A stretch of 64,000 nt of DNA from positions 149,624 through 213,623 of the forward strand of contig JAVSML010024721.1 in the NCBI GenBank assembly GCA_038503035.1, in the 5' to 3' direction. Source of the stretch: Crocodylus rhombifer (taxonomy: Eukaryota > Chordata > Crocodylia > Crocodylidae). The position numbers were made by a program, and so were the translations under genes. Positions 12,757 to 24,929 of the stretch are shown piece by piece. Within the stretch, counting starts at the first letter, position 1. The number at the start of each line of letters is the position of its first letter. A model generated the notes under the pieces. It was not told the origin of the DNA. It searched no databases and saw only the letters and a program-made list of their open reading frames with translations.

Positions 12757-14148
12757 CTGGATGTTTTTCTCGCAGTCCGTCTGGTGGTGCAGCAGCAGCT
12801 CGCTCTCCAGCAGGAAGCGTTTGCCACACTTGTCGCAAATCTGCATCCGGCTGTGGGTCACGTTCATGTGCTTCTCCAGGTACCAGCGGTTGTTGAAGAC
12901 CCGCGGGCATTTCTTGCAGGGGTAGTGCTGCTTCTCTTCCAGCTTGACCTTCTGGCCCAGCCCGTCCTGCTCCTTTTTCCTCTTCCTCCCACGCTGGCCC
13001 TCCTCCTCTTCCTCCTCTTCGTCTTCCACCTTGGTCACCTCTTGGGAGGAGGCAGACACAGCCGGTTTGGTGGCTTTGGATGCCCTGCTCCCCCGGCGGG
13101 GCGGCACAGTCTTTTCCCTTTTTACTTCGGGCGCCTCCTCTTCGTCGTCCTCTTCCTCCTCTTCTTCTGTGGTTTCCTCCAAGTCTTCCTCCTCGCTATG
13201 CTCTTCCTCCTCCTCCTCCCCCACTTCGGCATCCTCCTCCTCTTCCTCTTCCTCCTCCCCTTCCTCATTCTCCTCCTCCCCATCCTCCTCGGTGTCATGC
13301 CCATCCCCATCAGGCCGGCTGATCACTGCAGCGGCTTCACTGGGGCTCGGCTTCCCTTCCAGCCCCTTGGAGACGTTGAGAGTCTGGTTGTTGAGGTTCA
13401 CCTCCACAATGATCTGCTCCCGGTTGTAGCCCTGGCTGTCTGGGTCCTCCTCAGAGTCCTCCCCCTCCATCTTGCAAACGGCAGCTGGGCCTCCATCGTT
13501 CTCCTCCTTGTAGTACTGTTTGGGGGGCATGGCGGGGAGGTGCTGGTTGCTGCCGCTGCCAGCCCGGTCCTCTACGCGCACGGAGTAGGGATCGTTGCCT
13601 TCCCGGGCATAGATCTTGGGGTGCGGGGAATCCACCTCTTGCTTGATCTCGCAGTAGTACTGAGGGGGGACAGTGCTGCTGCAGCTGTCGGGGGGCAGGG
13701 CCATGTCGCTGGCCATGGCCAAGCTGAGGGACCTGGTGTTGATGAGATCCTGGCAAGAGGAAGCGATGTTATTCATCTGCAGCACGGCGGCGGCATTCAG
13801 GACGTCCTGCACATTGCAGGAGTTCACCAGGAGCTTGGAGGTGTAGATGAAGTTGAGGATCTGCTGGAAGCCCTGGGAGGTGAGGGCCTCCAGCGAGAGC
13901 TCGACCCGCTGCAGCTGCTTGTTCTGGGTGAAGAGGGAGTGGAAGAACTGGCTGTAGGCGGCAAGGACCCCTTTGTGGGCAGGGAAGATGCTCTTCTGCT
14001 GCACCAGGACGATGTCCACGTCGCACAGGTCTGGCTGAAACAGGCGCTGCTCGTTCAGTCTGTCCATCAAACAGGTAAAGTGGAGTGCTACATCCTCCAC
14101 CAAGGAGTATTCAGTGGAAGGGTAGTCAGTCGTCTTTTCAACTATCAG
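12757..14148 (-). CDS. ZBTB47: ZBTB47 exon 2: BTB/POZ domain, acidic region, zinc fingers 1-2
   Basis: This 1392-bp exon (464 codons, phase 0 at both ends) lies between acceptor TCCCCACAG (14157-14149) and donor CAG|GTGAGC. If the initiator Met comes from exon 1, the exon supplies residues 2-465: an N-terminal segment [20 protein letters not shown]; a BTB/POZ domain at about 30-141 ([36 protein letters not shown]); a linker with two possible SUMOylation motifs (IKQE and CKME); an acidic tract at 285-341 and a shorter one at 376-384; a basic nuclear-localisation-like stretch GRKRKK near 387-392; finger 1 (C412, C415, H428, H433); and finger 2, a C2HC type (C439, C442, H455, C460). The exon has no ATG before residue 29 (14067-14065), and the frame is open upstream to the splice acceptor. 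Family knowledge: ZBTB47/ZNF651 is a nuclear BTB zinc-finger transcription regulator; ZNF651 and ZNF652 recruit the CBFA2T3 corepressor. Confidence 0.96.
13129..13299 (-). repeat. ZBTB47: Acidic GAG/GAA codon repeat inside ZBTB47 exon 2
   Basis: A nearly unbroken run of Glu/Asp codons (plus-strand CTC/TTC/CTT triplets) encodes about 57 mostly acidic residues. The tract is imperfect, with Ser, Thr, Val, His and Leu interruptions and mixed GAG/GAA use, which suggests an old, stabilised repeat. Such tracts are a known feature of ZBTB47. Its complement gives a long antisense open frame on the plus strand, which is a by-product. Confidence 0.85.
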
Positions 14149-17100
14149 CTGTGGGGAGAGAGAGGAGACGAGAATTCAGAACCAAGAGCCTCCTTCTCGT
14201 CTGGCGCAGCCCCCCACCCAGACACCAAGGGAGGCTGTCTGACCTAGTAGTCACAGCACTTGATCTAGTGGCAGGACCCACAGTGGCTGGTGACCTTCCT
14301 CTGCTCGGGTCCTGGACCCAGCCACTTCCTTCTCACAACCGGGCAGAGGAGACAATATTTGCCTACTTCCATGCAGGGATCTCAAACCAAGTTCCCATGC
14401 CTAAATTTTATCACCGTTTCCCTTTTATTCCCCCCCGCCGGTGGTCTTTGACCTGAAACAACAGGATGACCCTGGACTCAGCTGGGTCATTTCTATGGGG
14501 TGGACCTGAAGCCCTTGGACCTAAAAGCACCAGCTCCTGCTCAATGTCGAAGACTAGGCACCACGAGGTGAAAAGCCCCGGCTGACTCCCAGCTCCTTAC
14601 ACAATTCAGCTGCTGACTAGAAGTCAAGGAGGCGAATCTCAGCTATACCTGCAGCTCCCAATCTTTCCATGGAAGCCTGACTTTTACACCTGAATTTCCC
14701 CAGGTCTCACACCCTCCATTTGCCAATGCTGTGACCTCCCCCCCACAACCTTGGGGCAAGATGGGAACCACCGTTCTACACCATCACCAACCTACACCAT
14801 TCACCTCGAGAGGAGTTCAGGAGTGGGCCTACCTATATAGATGCTCACTACAAGCGACACGCACGGTGTTGGTGCATCAGGTTAGCCGGGCTGAAACCAC
14901 CAACCCTCCATCTCCATGGACATCGAGCAATGCAAATACAGGGGAAACCTTCCAGCTGCTATGCCGCGTGGCTGGATTTGATCAGAGCGGGAAAGGCTCG
15001 AATGATCACTCAAAACTGATGTGCAAAGTACCGAAAGAATAAATCCAGAATGAGACACACCAGAAAGGGACAGGGAGCCATCACATGCAGTGCAAGACCG
15101 ATCCAGCAGCCTTCAAGCATTCTCCTTTGTTTGTGCAAACTAAATAGCAAGATCTGTGTTTTAGGGTCTGGTTATATACCCCGCGTACAGGCGCGCACAC
15201 ACTCCAGAATACAAAAACCCTCCCCAAGATCACATGGGTACCCGCTCCAGAAATCAGTGTTTAAGCAAAGACTTCATTGGCAAAAAAAATGCCAGCAAGA
15301 AAAGCTATTCTTTCCAGCTTTACTATCCAGGTAGCACAGAGGAAAGGTAGATATCTCCTTACTGTTTCAGCAAGTTCTTTATGTGCGTTTTGGTGACCAC
15401 CCACATGCCAGTCAGGCAGACTGTCACTGCACGATGCAAATAGGCAACCTGTCGGTGCACTCCTTTTCTGCTACCATTTACCGATCTGACTGAATTACAC
15501 CAGAAAGCCAGAATCCCATTTTAATGCTAGGATCTCATGTCAGTGGTGGGGAAAACTGAGGTGCAGACAACTATGCGACTTGTACACGGTCATGCAAGGA
15601 GGTCAAAGCAAAGCCGCAAAGATCTCACACACGTCCCTGCTTTCAGGCACAATGCTACCATATTACCCCTTCTCTGCCCTTATAACCTCATCAAGCACCC
15701 TCCTATGCTGAAAAGCTTAAAACCTCTCCGCACGAGGCAGCAGCAACTCTGGAATAGGACAAGGTGTGAATCCATACTTTTCATCTGGAACAAAAGCATC
15801 CACATGAGAAGCTATTCAAGAATTGCTGCTGCAGCACGGTTCATTTCCCAGCAACTTTTCTGGGCCGTTTCCCTCTGTAAATGAGCCTGCAATGAAGTTC
15901 CCTGTTTTTCCAGTATTTGCATATGTCTAGGTGACGTGCTGTAACAACGCCGGCGGCTACAGCTGCCCGGGTTTGCCAGGACCAGTGGCAGATCCCTCTC
16001 GGGGCAGACAAACTCACAGGGACCAGACAACGCACCTTGCCCTGCAGGGTGCTGAGCATCTGGTTGGAGAAGGGCAGAAGTCAGCAAGGGGATGACACGT
16101 TTCAATGCCTCTCTTGGCACTCGGTGCTGGCTTTCTGCCCTGTGGGACCCGAGAGCCTAGGCGCTAGCTGCGCCGACAAAGGCAGGACCAGAGCTGCATG
16201 GTTTGGCGGTGGGTCCCTGGGGGGAATTCACACCTTGCTCTGCAACAGCCCCCATCAAATCCCTGCAACCCTCTGCCTCCCAGGCCCCCCAAGCACCCAC
16301 AAGCAACCTGCCACAGCTCAACGTTTCAGACCTGTGGAGGAAAGTGGCTTACAGGCACCTCCATACTTCCCAGAGGACCAATGGTTTGCATCCCGTGGGT
16401 ACCGGCTGTCAGCATCCTTTCCTGGGGGAGGCTTTGTAACTTTGCGATCATGTTTTCAGCTGCTGCCTAAAAACACACAGACCCCACAACTCTGCCCCGC
16501 AATCCCTGCCTCAGTCCCCGTGGACTTTGGCTAAGCTAGTGTCCATCTTTCAGAGGGATGTCAAATCCTCATTTACAGACTCCAGGAGCTGGCACATCCC
16601 CGCTGAACTACTCCAAGGGCGACAAGCCTTCCCAGGCACTAGGTCAACGAAGTGCTGACAGCGAAAGGGTCACAGGAAACAGGAAAACACGCTTGGCTGG
16701 AAAGCAGCACATCACGTCGGTAGCTCCATGCCCAGCCTGCACTATAAAAGGGGAAAGGGGAGGGGGAAACAGGCTCGGAGAACCGCCCCGTCCCCAAAAG
16801 TGGATCCTCCCTTTTCATCCAACCCCTTCAGATCAGAGCGAGGGCATGTCTCCTGGCACGGCACCCTGGGAACCGTTCGCCCCGTGTCCGGCCATGCCAC
16901 TCGTGTACGGAGGAGGGGACGTGGACACGGGAGAAGAGGAAAGGGGCAAGGTGAGAAAACAGACCGGGCTCTCATCCTCCATCTGGGCTTACTGCACCTT
17001 TTGGGGAAGGAAGAGAGTGATCTCATAGCACAGGTCCCTACCGCTGGGAGTTACCAGGCATCACTGGGGCACACCGAGGAGAACGGGGCCTGCTCTCTGG

Positions 17101-17465
17101 GTTCACCCTTCGAGGCATAGGCCAAACCCGCTGCAGACCGCAGGCCCGGCTCTCGCTGCACCCTGGACCATGGGACTCCTTTCCGCTTCAAGTCCGAGGC
17201 ACATGCCTTCTCCAGCCTGCGTAACACAGTAACCCAAATACTTGCAAAAAACCCGTGAAGCAGCCCTACAAGCCGCCCCGCTGCACGTGACCCTTCTCGG
17301 AGGATAGAGCTCGTGACGGGCGCAACCCGTGCTGCCTCACTGCTGCAAGGCACCGCACGTGTCCGTGACAAGCTCAGGGTAAGAGCTTCCAAAAATCAAC
17401 CCAGAGGCCATTATTTTATTGCCCAAGTGGTGCCAACGGGCCACGAGATGCACGTGGGAATTGGG
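14149..17465. other. Gene-free intronic stretch
   Basis: I see no gene or RNA gene here. There is one MIR-like remnant (15535-15650). The other open frames are short and without domains. Confidence 0.5.
15535..15650 (-). repeat. MIR-like SINE remnant
   Basis: The block GGGGAAAACTGAGGTGCAGA followed by a degraded ACTTGnnCAnGGTCAnnCA segment is the reverse complement of the MIR core and 3' region. The identification rests on word-level similarity only. Confidence 0.45.
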
Positions 17466-17545
17466 ACCAGGCTGATTACAGAGTCAGAGGGATGTACGGC
17501 TGGAAGACAGTGCTGGAAATCACAGCTAGTCCAGCCCCCTGTCAT
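17466..17545 (-). mobile_element. Old CR1 3' end fragment
   Basis: ACAGAGTCAGAGGGATGTACGG..TGGAAG and CAGCTAGTCCAGCCCCCTG give the minus-strand CR1 terminal pattern (GGAAGGGACCT...AGTCCAACCCCCTG) in degraded form. Confidence 0.45.
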
Positions 17546-18322
17546 CACCACCCATATAAATCCAGGTTTAACCTATGAACTAAAACTACACAATCAACCT
17601 GATCACAAACCCACATGGGATGGCACCTAGCCGGCCACATGTAAAGCAGAGAGATACAAGGGTCAGTGTCCTGCTGCTACAAGGGTTGTTAAAATATGCC
17701 CCCCCGCTTCAGAGGAAGGCAAACCCCCGCCCCAGTCTACAACCACCTGGACGTCAGAGGTGCCAGGCTCTGCAGGTGCCGTTTTCTCCCCAGCGAGGAA
17801 TGAATGGCTCCCCCCGTGGGATTTTGGGGTTCAGCACATTGCACACATCTTGCATCCAGTCACCAGAGAGCCGGCGTGCAGACCATATCGATCACCAGAC
17901 CGTCGGCAGGGACCAACAGGCACATTAAAAGCCAAGAACTGGAATTCACAGTTAGGGGGGGAGAAGAAAAACCCTGGCAGTCAATTTGGCTTCGTGCCTC
18001 AAACCACAAAAGGACCTAAATTAGCATGTAAGCTTGTAATGATTTCAGCTGCTACTTAGCATCTCTTAGCTTAACATCATCGAAACCTCAGCCGCGCGCC
18101 GCGTGGTGGGCAGCAGGAAGGGCAGGCTGCACAAGGAGCTGGAGCTAGATCCCTGGGCCCATTGCTTCCAGGGAAAAGACAGCTATGGGTCTGCCCTCAC
18201 TGAGAATTTGCTTTGTATGCCTGGGAAAAAAAACTCTTTCAATATAACCTCAGGTGGAACCAAAGCAAAAACTGGCGACACCTGTAAAAACTCACCTGCG
18301 GGCACTTGCTGAGGGTACAGAC

Positions 18323-18396
18323 GTGATTACTAGGCAGTCGTTAACCCTGGACTTTACCCTGCAGTAAATTTAGCCTGTCATAAGGAGCCGGCACAA
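18323..18396 (+). repeat. Dispersed repeat family B, copy 1
   Basis: It aligns in the same orientation with 44612-44687. Shared blocks are ATTACTAGGCAG, TTnACCCnnGAnTTTAC and GGnACAAC, in the same order and spacing. Two diverged copies imply an interspersed element; the family is unknown. Confidence 0.45.
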
Positions 18397-18524
18397 CGCA
18401 CCATCCAAAATTCCCTGCCTGCAGTAGGCACTATTGCAGCACGGAGCCACGAGATGGTGAGAAAACCAGATTACTTTGGGCAGATCCCTATCCCAGAATC
18501 AAGCAGATCAAGGGAGCAGACAAA

Positions 18525-18640
18525 TCATAAGATAACGGGGAAGCAGGGCTGGAAGGGACCTCACGAGGGCATCTGGTCCAACCCCCTGCTCAAGGCAGGA
18601 CCATCCCTGGCTGAACCAGCCCAGCCAGGTGACATAGCCC
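18525..18640 (-). mobile_element. CR1 LINE 3' end fragment
   Basis: On the plus strand it reads AATCATAAGATAACGGGGA, then GGCTGGAAGGGACCTCACG and CTGGTCCAACCCCCTGCTCA, the reverse complement of a CR1 3' UTR terminus. It ends in the CCAGCCCAGCCAGG block. Confidence 0.85.
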
Positions 18641-20039
18641 AAGTAACTCCCCCACGGAGAAAGATTACTACACAATTTTCACGGGGTAACTTGGCTCTGG
18701 ATTGAGGTAATCTACTGTGAACGGTGCTGTACATTACACTTTTACTGGGTAGCCAGTCACCTGTCACCTCTCTGATGACATTTTTGCTGGGTAGGTGCAT
18801 CTGCACCGTTAATCTGGTATAAGGGAGCCTTGTTTCAGTTTAGGATGAAGAGGTGGGCTGCTGTTGCACCCAAGGGGCTCTCAACTCCTACTGCAACACG
18901 GATCAAAAAACCACAGCAAGTACAATGAGATTAGCTCTGTGCCTTGGCAGTCAGGTCATCAGGCTGGCCAACAGAAGAGACAGGTGCAAGGGTATGCGCA
19001 TGCAAAGTCGTCCTATATCACGCATCTTTTATACACGTGTAAGTAAGTACACACCGAGCCAACCATAAACTGTTGCGCAGTTACTTACACAAGCAAGGGC
19101 CCGATCATGCATTTACAAACTAATCAATGCACCAGCCATGTCAAACTTGCCTCCTAATTACGTGGTATTAGGTACCTACATTATCTTTGCGTCCTAAATC
19201 ATGGTACGCCATCACTTTAAACTTGCTTCTTGCAGTCCTGGTATCCTGCCCAAACTAAGCCATGTCTGCCTGGCGTCTCCAAACCTCCCTAATTCTTTCC
19301 AGCCATATATCAAGCCTCCCTCATCAGGTGTAGCAGTTGCCCCACCTGCAGAGATGCGGCTCATCCCCAAATCAACCGCACGCCGCGTCTTTCTCGATTT
19401 AACCCTTCCAAATCGGTCCAACAAGGTCAATCGTTGTTACGCCAGTACGACTGGCAAAGCTTTTCTGGGTAACTAAGTCCATGGATACCTTTTTGGCCCA
19501 GACTGGCAGGGCATTTGAGCATTTTAGTCTTTAAGCTTACAACACCCCTGTAAGAAACGGAAATCCTATTCACCCGTCTGGCCAATGTGGGGCTACAACA
19601 TGGTTAAAACCGGGATGGGGCTTCGGGAACCTGGTTTAGGAACATCTCCCGGGGCCAGGCCGGCACGGAGGGAGGAAGGAGGCTATGACTCAAGAAGGCT
19701 GCCCAGCAGCTGACACTGCAGCCTGTTAAAAGAGGGACTGGGAAAACAGAGGTCTCTTTTGTCTGAGTCTCTAAGTCTTTTCAGCCCGAAGGGACAAAAC
19801 CTAAGCCTGCTGGATGACTAAGGCAGCTGGCATACTGTAAAGCTGGCCCAGCAGCCTCAGACACAAGAGCAAGGCAGAGGGGCTGCGTTTCAGCGGTGCT
19901 GCCTTGAAAGGGAAGGGAAAGGGGTGCTGGGTTCTGCTCCAAAGGTGTTTCTGCATTTTGTATGTAACAGTAATGGGATAAAATGCATAGCTAGCTCCTG
20001 GCCCCCTGCCAACACAAACCAGGGTATTTTCTGAATACC
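18641..20039. other. Gene-free intronic stretch
   Basis: I see no gene or clear repeat here. The sequence is of mixed composition with only short open frames. Confidence 0.45.
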
Positions 20040-21175
20040 TCCCTATTAGGACTTTGCGAAACTTCAGCAGTGGTTTGGGGCCCGAAACACCGAATCCGAA
20101 TCGAAACGGAAGGCTCTGAAACATTTCGGAGAATTTCGGAGCCAGGCTTGCAGGGAAACAAAAGACTAAGGAGAGGGAGGGGGAAGAGGGCAGGAAGAAC
20201 TGAGCTCATATTGACATCTAGCTCCTGGTTCAATTCCCCGGCTCTCCGATTGCTTCCTCCAGCTTTCCCCAGGGGACGCAGGCCCCCGGATCTGCACACA
20301 GGATGACAGCAGACTGCCAAAGCCAGCTGGGGATGGCGGCGGCTCTGAGTTTTTCCCCAGCCCACAGCAGCAGCCTGCTGAAACCCTGCACGCAGATCCA
20401 GGAGCCCACACCCCCCTTTGAACAGCTGGTGAGATACCAGAAAGCTGGGGAATCGAACTAGGAGCTCTGGCTGACAGGTGGAGCTGCCCCAGGTCCCATA
20501 CAGTGCACAGCGCCCCACCGAGCTATGCTGCACCCATGCCACAAGGCAGCTGCCGCGCTGGGTGCGGCAATCCCCACTGCCACAAGCCCACAAATCACCG
20601 CTGCTACAGCCAGTGAGTGTGGGGCTTTTTTTTTTTTTCTGTGGATGGCAGCATGCTGCCAATGCCAGCTGGACAGTGCCAGCACCTGAGTCTGCCCAGC
20701 ACAGACCTGGGAAGAGTCCAGTGCTGGCGCTGGCCCCAGCTGGCAGCATGCTGTCATCCCATGCACAGGTCCAGGGGCCCACATCCCCCAGGAGGGCTGC
20801 GCGGCTGTGCCAAACTCCCGCCAGGGGGGTTGGGCCCCCGGATCTACATGCAGGATGACAACATGCGGCCGCTGCCAAAACTGATATTTGTTTTGCTCTG
20901 AACAGTTTGAGATGCAGTTTCCCAAAAAACCCTACATCTACCTCCTTGAAACTTGCCAGTTGTCGTGCCCTCAGAAGGGGCTACCATCCCTGCAATTTTC
21001 ATCTGAATCAGGCAAGAAATTACGAAGTTATAGGCATTTTAGTGATTCCCCATTACAGCCTATGGCCGAAACACTATCAAAACTTGGAAACAAGATTCAG
21101 CCAAATCGGAACGGGACAGTGAGTCGAAACACCGAATCCAAAATGAAACATAACCATTTCACACAGCCCTGGACC
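20040..21175. repeat. Composite repeat with inverted units and Pol III-like boxes
   Basis: The region is bounded by direct copies of CGAAACACCGAATCC (20083-20097 and 21125-21139). Inside are several units built on GTGGGCCCCnGGATCTGCATGCAGGATGACAGC. They lie on the plus strand at about 20210-20320 and 20822-20878, and on the minus strand at about 20340-20470 and 20730-20800. The minus-strand unit has a near-match to a tRNA A box (TAGCTCGGTGG, 20525-20515) and a B box (AGTTCGATTCC, 20459-20449). An exact B-box match GGTTCAATTCC lies on the plus strand at 20228-20238. This suggests tRNA-derived SINE-like units inserted or duplicated in both orientations. A 295-codon minus-strand open frame (20878-19991) runs through the units and repeats the peptide pattern ACCHPxCRSGG; I consider it a by-product. 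Confidence 0.55.
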
Positions 21176-24100
21176 CTGTATACCCAATACTCTGTACTTC
21201 TTCAAACAAAGGACGTTGAAAACCCATGCAAAATCGTGGGTTTCCATCTGGTTTAGGAAGTGGACATTGTGGGTGGTACAGGTCGTACCGGGTAGGTTTA
21301 TTAGAGCCCCACCAAGCCACCAAGGAGCATAACCAACCCTCCAGGCTTCATCCCCTCGCAGATGGCGGTGTTTGGAAAGGGTTTCTCTGAATAGGCTGGT
21401 CGCCGTCAGGGACAAGGTACTGGACTGGGTGGGCCCGGGTCCTAATCCAGCATGGTCAATTTGAGCTTTTACTCCAGCACCGCAGTATCAGGGTTCCCAA
21501 AAAAACCCTTCCAGAAGGTCCTGCCACCTTCTCCCAGTCCAAAGACACTGAGGTGGGTCTGCTTTCACGGAGGCACTCCCATCCCAGCTCCCAACAGTGG
21601 GAACGCTAGAAGCTTCAGATAGTACAAACCAGCCACGATGCCCAGCGAGCGGCATTTCCTCCCAACTCGTGCCACCATGAAGAATGAGATGAGATGGCCC
21701 TTAGCAAGAAGGTTCTGGTTTGGCACCGACGGAAATAACAGCGTGGAAGGTAAAAGGCAGCAAGCGGGGTGGTTTTCTTGCATTTCCATAGATCAGGATA
21801 ACTCAGCTTCTCTCTTCAGCAGGGTCAGCAAAACATCGGAACAAATCAATAGCTGCTTCTCCCGCTAATGGAGAACGTGGCAGATGTTACTCAGCCGCAC
21901 GAGTCAAGTCTGGTTCCCCGAGCCGCCCGTCTGGATGGCGTGGGCTCCCGTATCCATTAAGGTCAGTGGGTGCTCTGCTGCTAATTGGAAGCGCATCAGG
22001 CCTGACTTCCTCTCCGCTCTCGGACAGAGCTGGTCCTTGCAGCCGTCTCTTCCAAGTGCTCAATGCTGCCAGTCCAACTCACGTGCCTTTTGAAGGCAAT
22101 TAGTGCATTACGCTACATGAAGCTGTTTGGCTTGATCACGGTGACTTAAGTTATTCTTTTTTTTTTTTTTTTAATTGCTAAGGGGAGAGGCATCACCTGG
22201 AAAAATTTAAGTGGCATAGCTGCTCTGGTGTAGCAGCCCCAGGCAGGAGAACAGAGCAAACTGTCCTTATCTCAAAAGATGAGAGGGCCATCTGCGCTGA
22301 CCGTCTCCTTGAGCAGTAAAGGTCAAGAGAGCTGAGGAAGAGCCTTACAGCTTTGGGGCAGGGCCTGCAATATTTGTGCCCAGCAAGAAAGAGCCCCGTC
22401 CTAAGAGTCTGCCATTTGACAGAGCGCAGAGCCAGGGCAGCACAGAAGGGAATAAAAAAAAAATACTAGGAATAAAAAGTTATTGGACTATGATCCTCTG
22501 CCCTGCGCAGCCTGCGGTCAGAGACCCTCACCTCCATCATTCTGGCTCCAGATCCATCCCTTTTGTTCGAGTAATACCACGTCTTATAGAAAGGCAGCCA
22601 GTCTTGGCTTAAAAACCTGCAAGCCACGGTGCAAAATCGCCCAGACGTGCAACCTGCCAACTCCGTGTCTGGGGCAGCCGTGGGACCCCTGGGGCAGCGC
22701 TGGCTGCCGCAGTGCCGAGCACCGGGATGCCATCGGCTGCTGCTGTATCTGTCCTCTCCCCTTGGTGACATGACTGCAGCCACCGCAGACCGAGTTAAAA
22801 GCGGTTTTAAAGCTCTGCTCTCTTTGCTATTAAATATTTGCCTCTTATTCCTAACCCGAGTGTGCCTTCCAGCTCCTGGGTGCCACACGCCTGTTCTTCT
22901 ACAGCAAATCCTTCTCTGTGAAACGTGCCCATCTCAGCACGTTTTAATCTACAGCAGCACCTCAGACAGTAAAAACCTCTACAAGGCCTCTCCTACTTCA
23001 GCTCAGGAACAGCTGCCTGGGCCAGAACCGAGGGCCTTTTACTATGTATTTTCCTGGCGTTACAGCAGTGCCTAGAGGTGCTTGTGCAAGGGGCTGTATG
23101 GATTAACAGTCTCCACCCCACGCAGCACATTCTTTAAAAAAGCTGGACAGGTAGAGAGTGGGAGAAGCAGAAACAGAAGTGCAGAGGGGCAAAGTTCACA
23201 CGGCAGCTCCACGGCGGAGCTGGGATGGGAACCAGGAGTCCAGACTCGCAGTCCAGTGCCTCCTCCATCTACCCCTAGTCCTTCTTTTGTCAAAGAGACA
23301 CAAGGCTAAGTAGAGCTGGCTGGTGTTTCTCATTTCATCTTTAAATACAAAAATGACTTTTCCATCCAAACAGACATTTCAGCAGGAAACCGCTTTGTTC
23401 TTTTGCCAAAGAGAAAGAAAACTCAAAAAAAAAAGTCAGCGTTCAGACTAAAACCCTTTTTTAATTTAAAAAAAAAAAAAAAAAAAATTCCTGACGGGAA
23501 CAAAAATAATCCCTTCTCACCAGCTGTAGTTTGAAGATGAGGATCTGTCCCTGAAGATGGGGGAAGAGAGCCAGTACTCCGCGTCTGCTTTCTCCACTCC
23601 GCTCCGTGCAAAAGGGACTTGGAAGATGTCCATGCACTGGATCTGTGCACAAAGTCACTGGGCAAGAACAACACTCTGCTCTTCGTTACCATCTCTCCGC
23701 TGCGTTTACTGGAAGGATGCAAGGGGACAAGAAGAGGTGCAGGAGGCATGAAATTCCCGCGCTTTGTTGATAATGCCAGAACGTAGGGGAACACCAGTTT
23801 TCACAGGGGACATTTAAAGATCCTGCTGCTCTGGAGCACGTGTAGATCACACTGCCTGGCGCGATCCGGCCACCTGCAACAGTGGCGAAGACAACCAGAC
23901 CGGCAAGACATTTTTAGAAGATGTCAAATCTTCTTGCTGCCGATGGACGACTCCAGTTTCGACTCCAGGGTTACGAGCAGGTGGGACGCGCGGATCGCTC
24001 TCCGCTGAAAAGCTACACGGGTAATTTCTTAAGTAGCCGAGTGCTGCCAATGTACGTGGTGCTGCGTCATTATTAAAATATGCATCTGTTTGCCCGCTGG

Positions 24101-24929
24101 GAGAATCTGGGATACAGATGGCTTGCCAGGAAGGCACCTGGGAGGCTAGGTCAGTTTGGAGAAAGACCATCTACCTGAATGAATGTCCCTGCATAAATAA
24201 AAAAAACCTCACTGAGAAATTAAACCCATCTCTGGCACACTGGGAAGGAAACAATATGCAGAAGCTGCCCTCATGCTGCCGCCATCTCAGGGCTGCCCGG
24301 CTTCTTGCAACCACTGCTCTGGCACCCCCAGGGCGGGTCGTGCTTGTATTACCTGCTTGCCAAGGTGGGAACTGCTCTTCAGAGTCTGGCCCCGTGCACA
24401 GCCCCTCGAGAGCAAAAATGGCATAGAGGCTCCCTGCGTGTGGTCCCAGGACCATCTGCTCTATCCACAGGCCAGGGATGGGCATGTGCGAGTAGGAATA
24501 ACTAGACATGACTTGTTGGTAGAGAGGGAGGTCTCCTGACCCTTCACGACTCCATCAAGATCTCTTTTCCACCTCTTTTTTTTCTACTCCTCTGAGCTAC
24601 CATCACGCGCGTGCTTCTCGGCGCGCGTGCTCCTCAGTCCTCTGCCAACGTAAATCAGCCTGGCTCCATTGACGCCCAGGAGGCTCAGCCCATCTAACCC
24701 CATTAGGGATCCGGCCCTTATAAGGTAGGTCAACACAGCAACCTCCAGCGTGAAGAGCAGGGCACGCTCCCAGCCACATGCTCTGCCCGGGCAGTTTGCA
24801 AAGGGGGGAAGGAGAACGTCACGTTACAGACCAAAGGCTCACCGATTTCCTGGGCTGTTACACTCCTGGCCCTGTTTTCGACGTGCGCAGCGCTAAATCC
24901 CCATTACTTCTTCTGTCCCCAGTGAATAA
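21176..24929. other. Gene-free intronic stretch with poly-T/poly-A tracts
   Basis: I see no gene here. There is a T-run at 22155-22172, an A-rich tract at 23424-23486, a MIR-like remnant (23185-23275), and a possible ancient repeat around 22990-23100 (TTACAGCAGTGCCTAGAGG...GGGGCTGTA). Confidence 0.45.
23185..23275 (-). repeat. MIR-like SINE remnant
   Basis: GGGGCAAAGTTCACACGGCAGC...GAGCTGGGATGGGAACCAGGAGTCC is the reverse complement of the MIR core, which ends in a similar GGCAGAGCTGGGATT motif. Confidence 0.5.

Noticed and set aside
14101..14103. Translation start at codon 14103 (read as Met)
   Set aside because: The codon is TTG, not ATG. The frame is open upstream to the splice acceptor at 14149, so this is an internal Leu.
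12784..14247. A 487-codon plus-strand open frame over exon 2
   Set aside because: It is antisense to the ZBTB47 coding exon and rich in Leu/Phe runs that mirror GAG/GAA codons. It has no domain, and the exon is well supported on the other strand.
20449..20525. A true tRNA gene
   Set aside because: A- and B-box matches are present, but the spacing (about 66 nt) is too large for a standard tRNA, the T-stem does not pair, and the unit is part of a repeat.
19991..20878. A 295-codon minus-strand open frame with internal peptide repeats
   Set aside because: It lies wholly within the composite repeat at 20.0-21.2 kb, crosses units of opposite orientation and shows no known domain.
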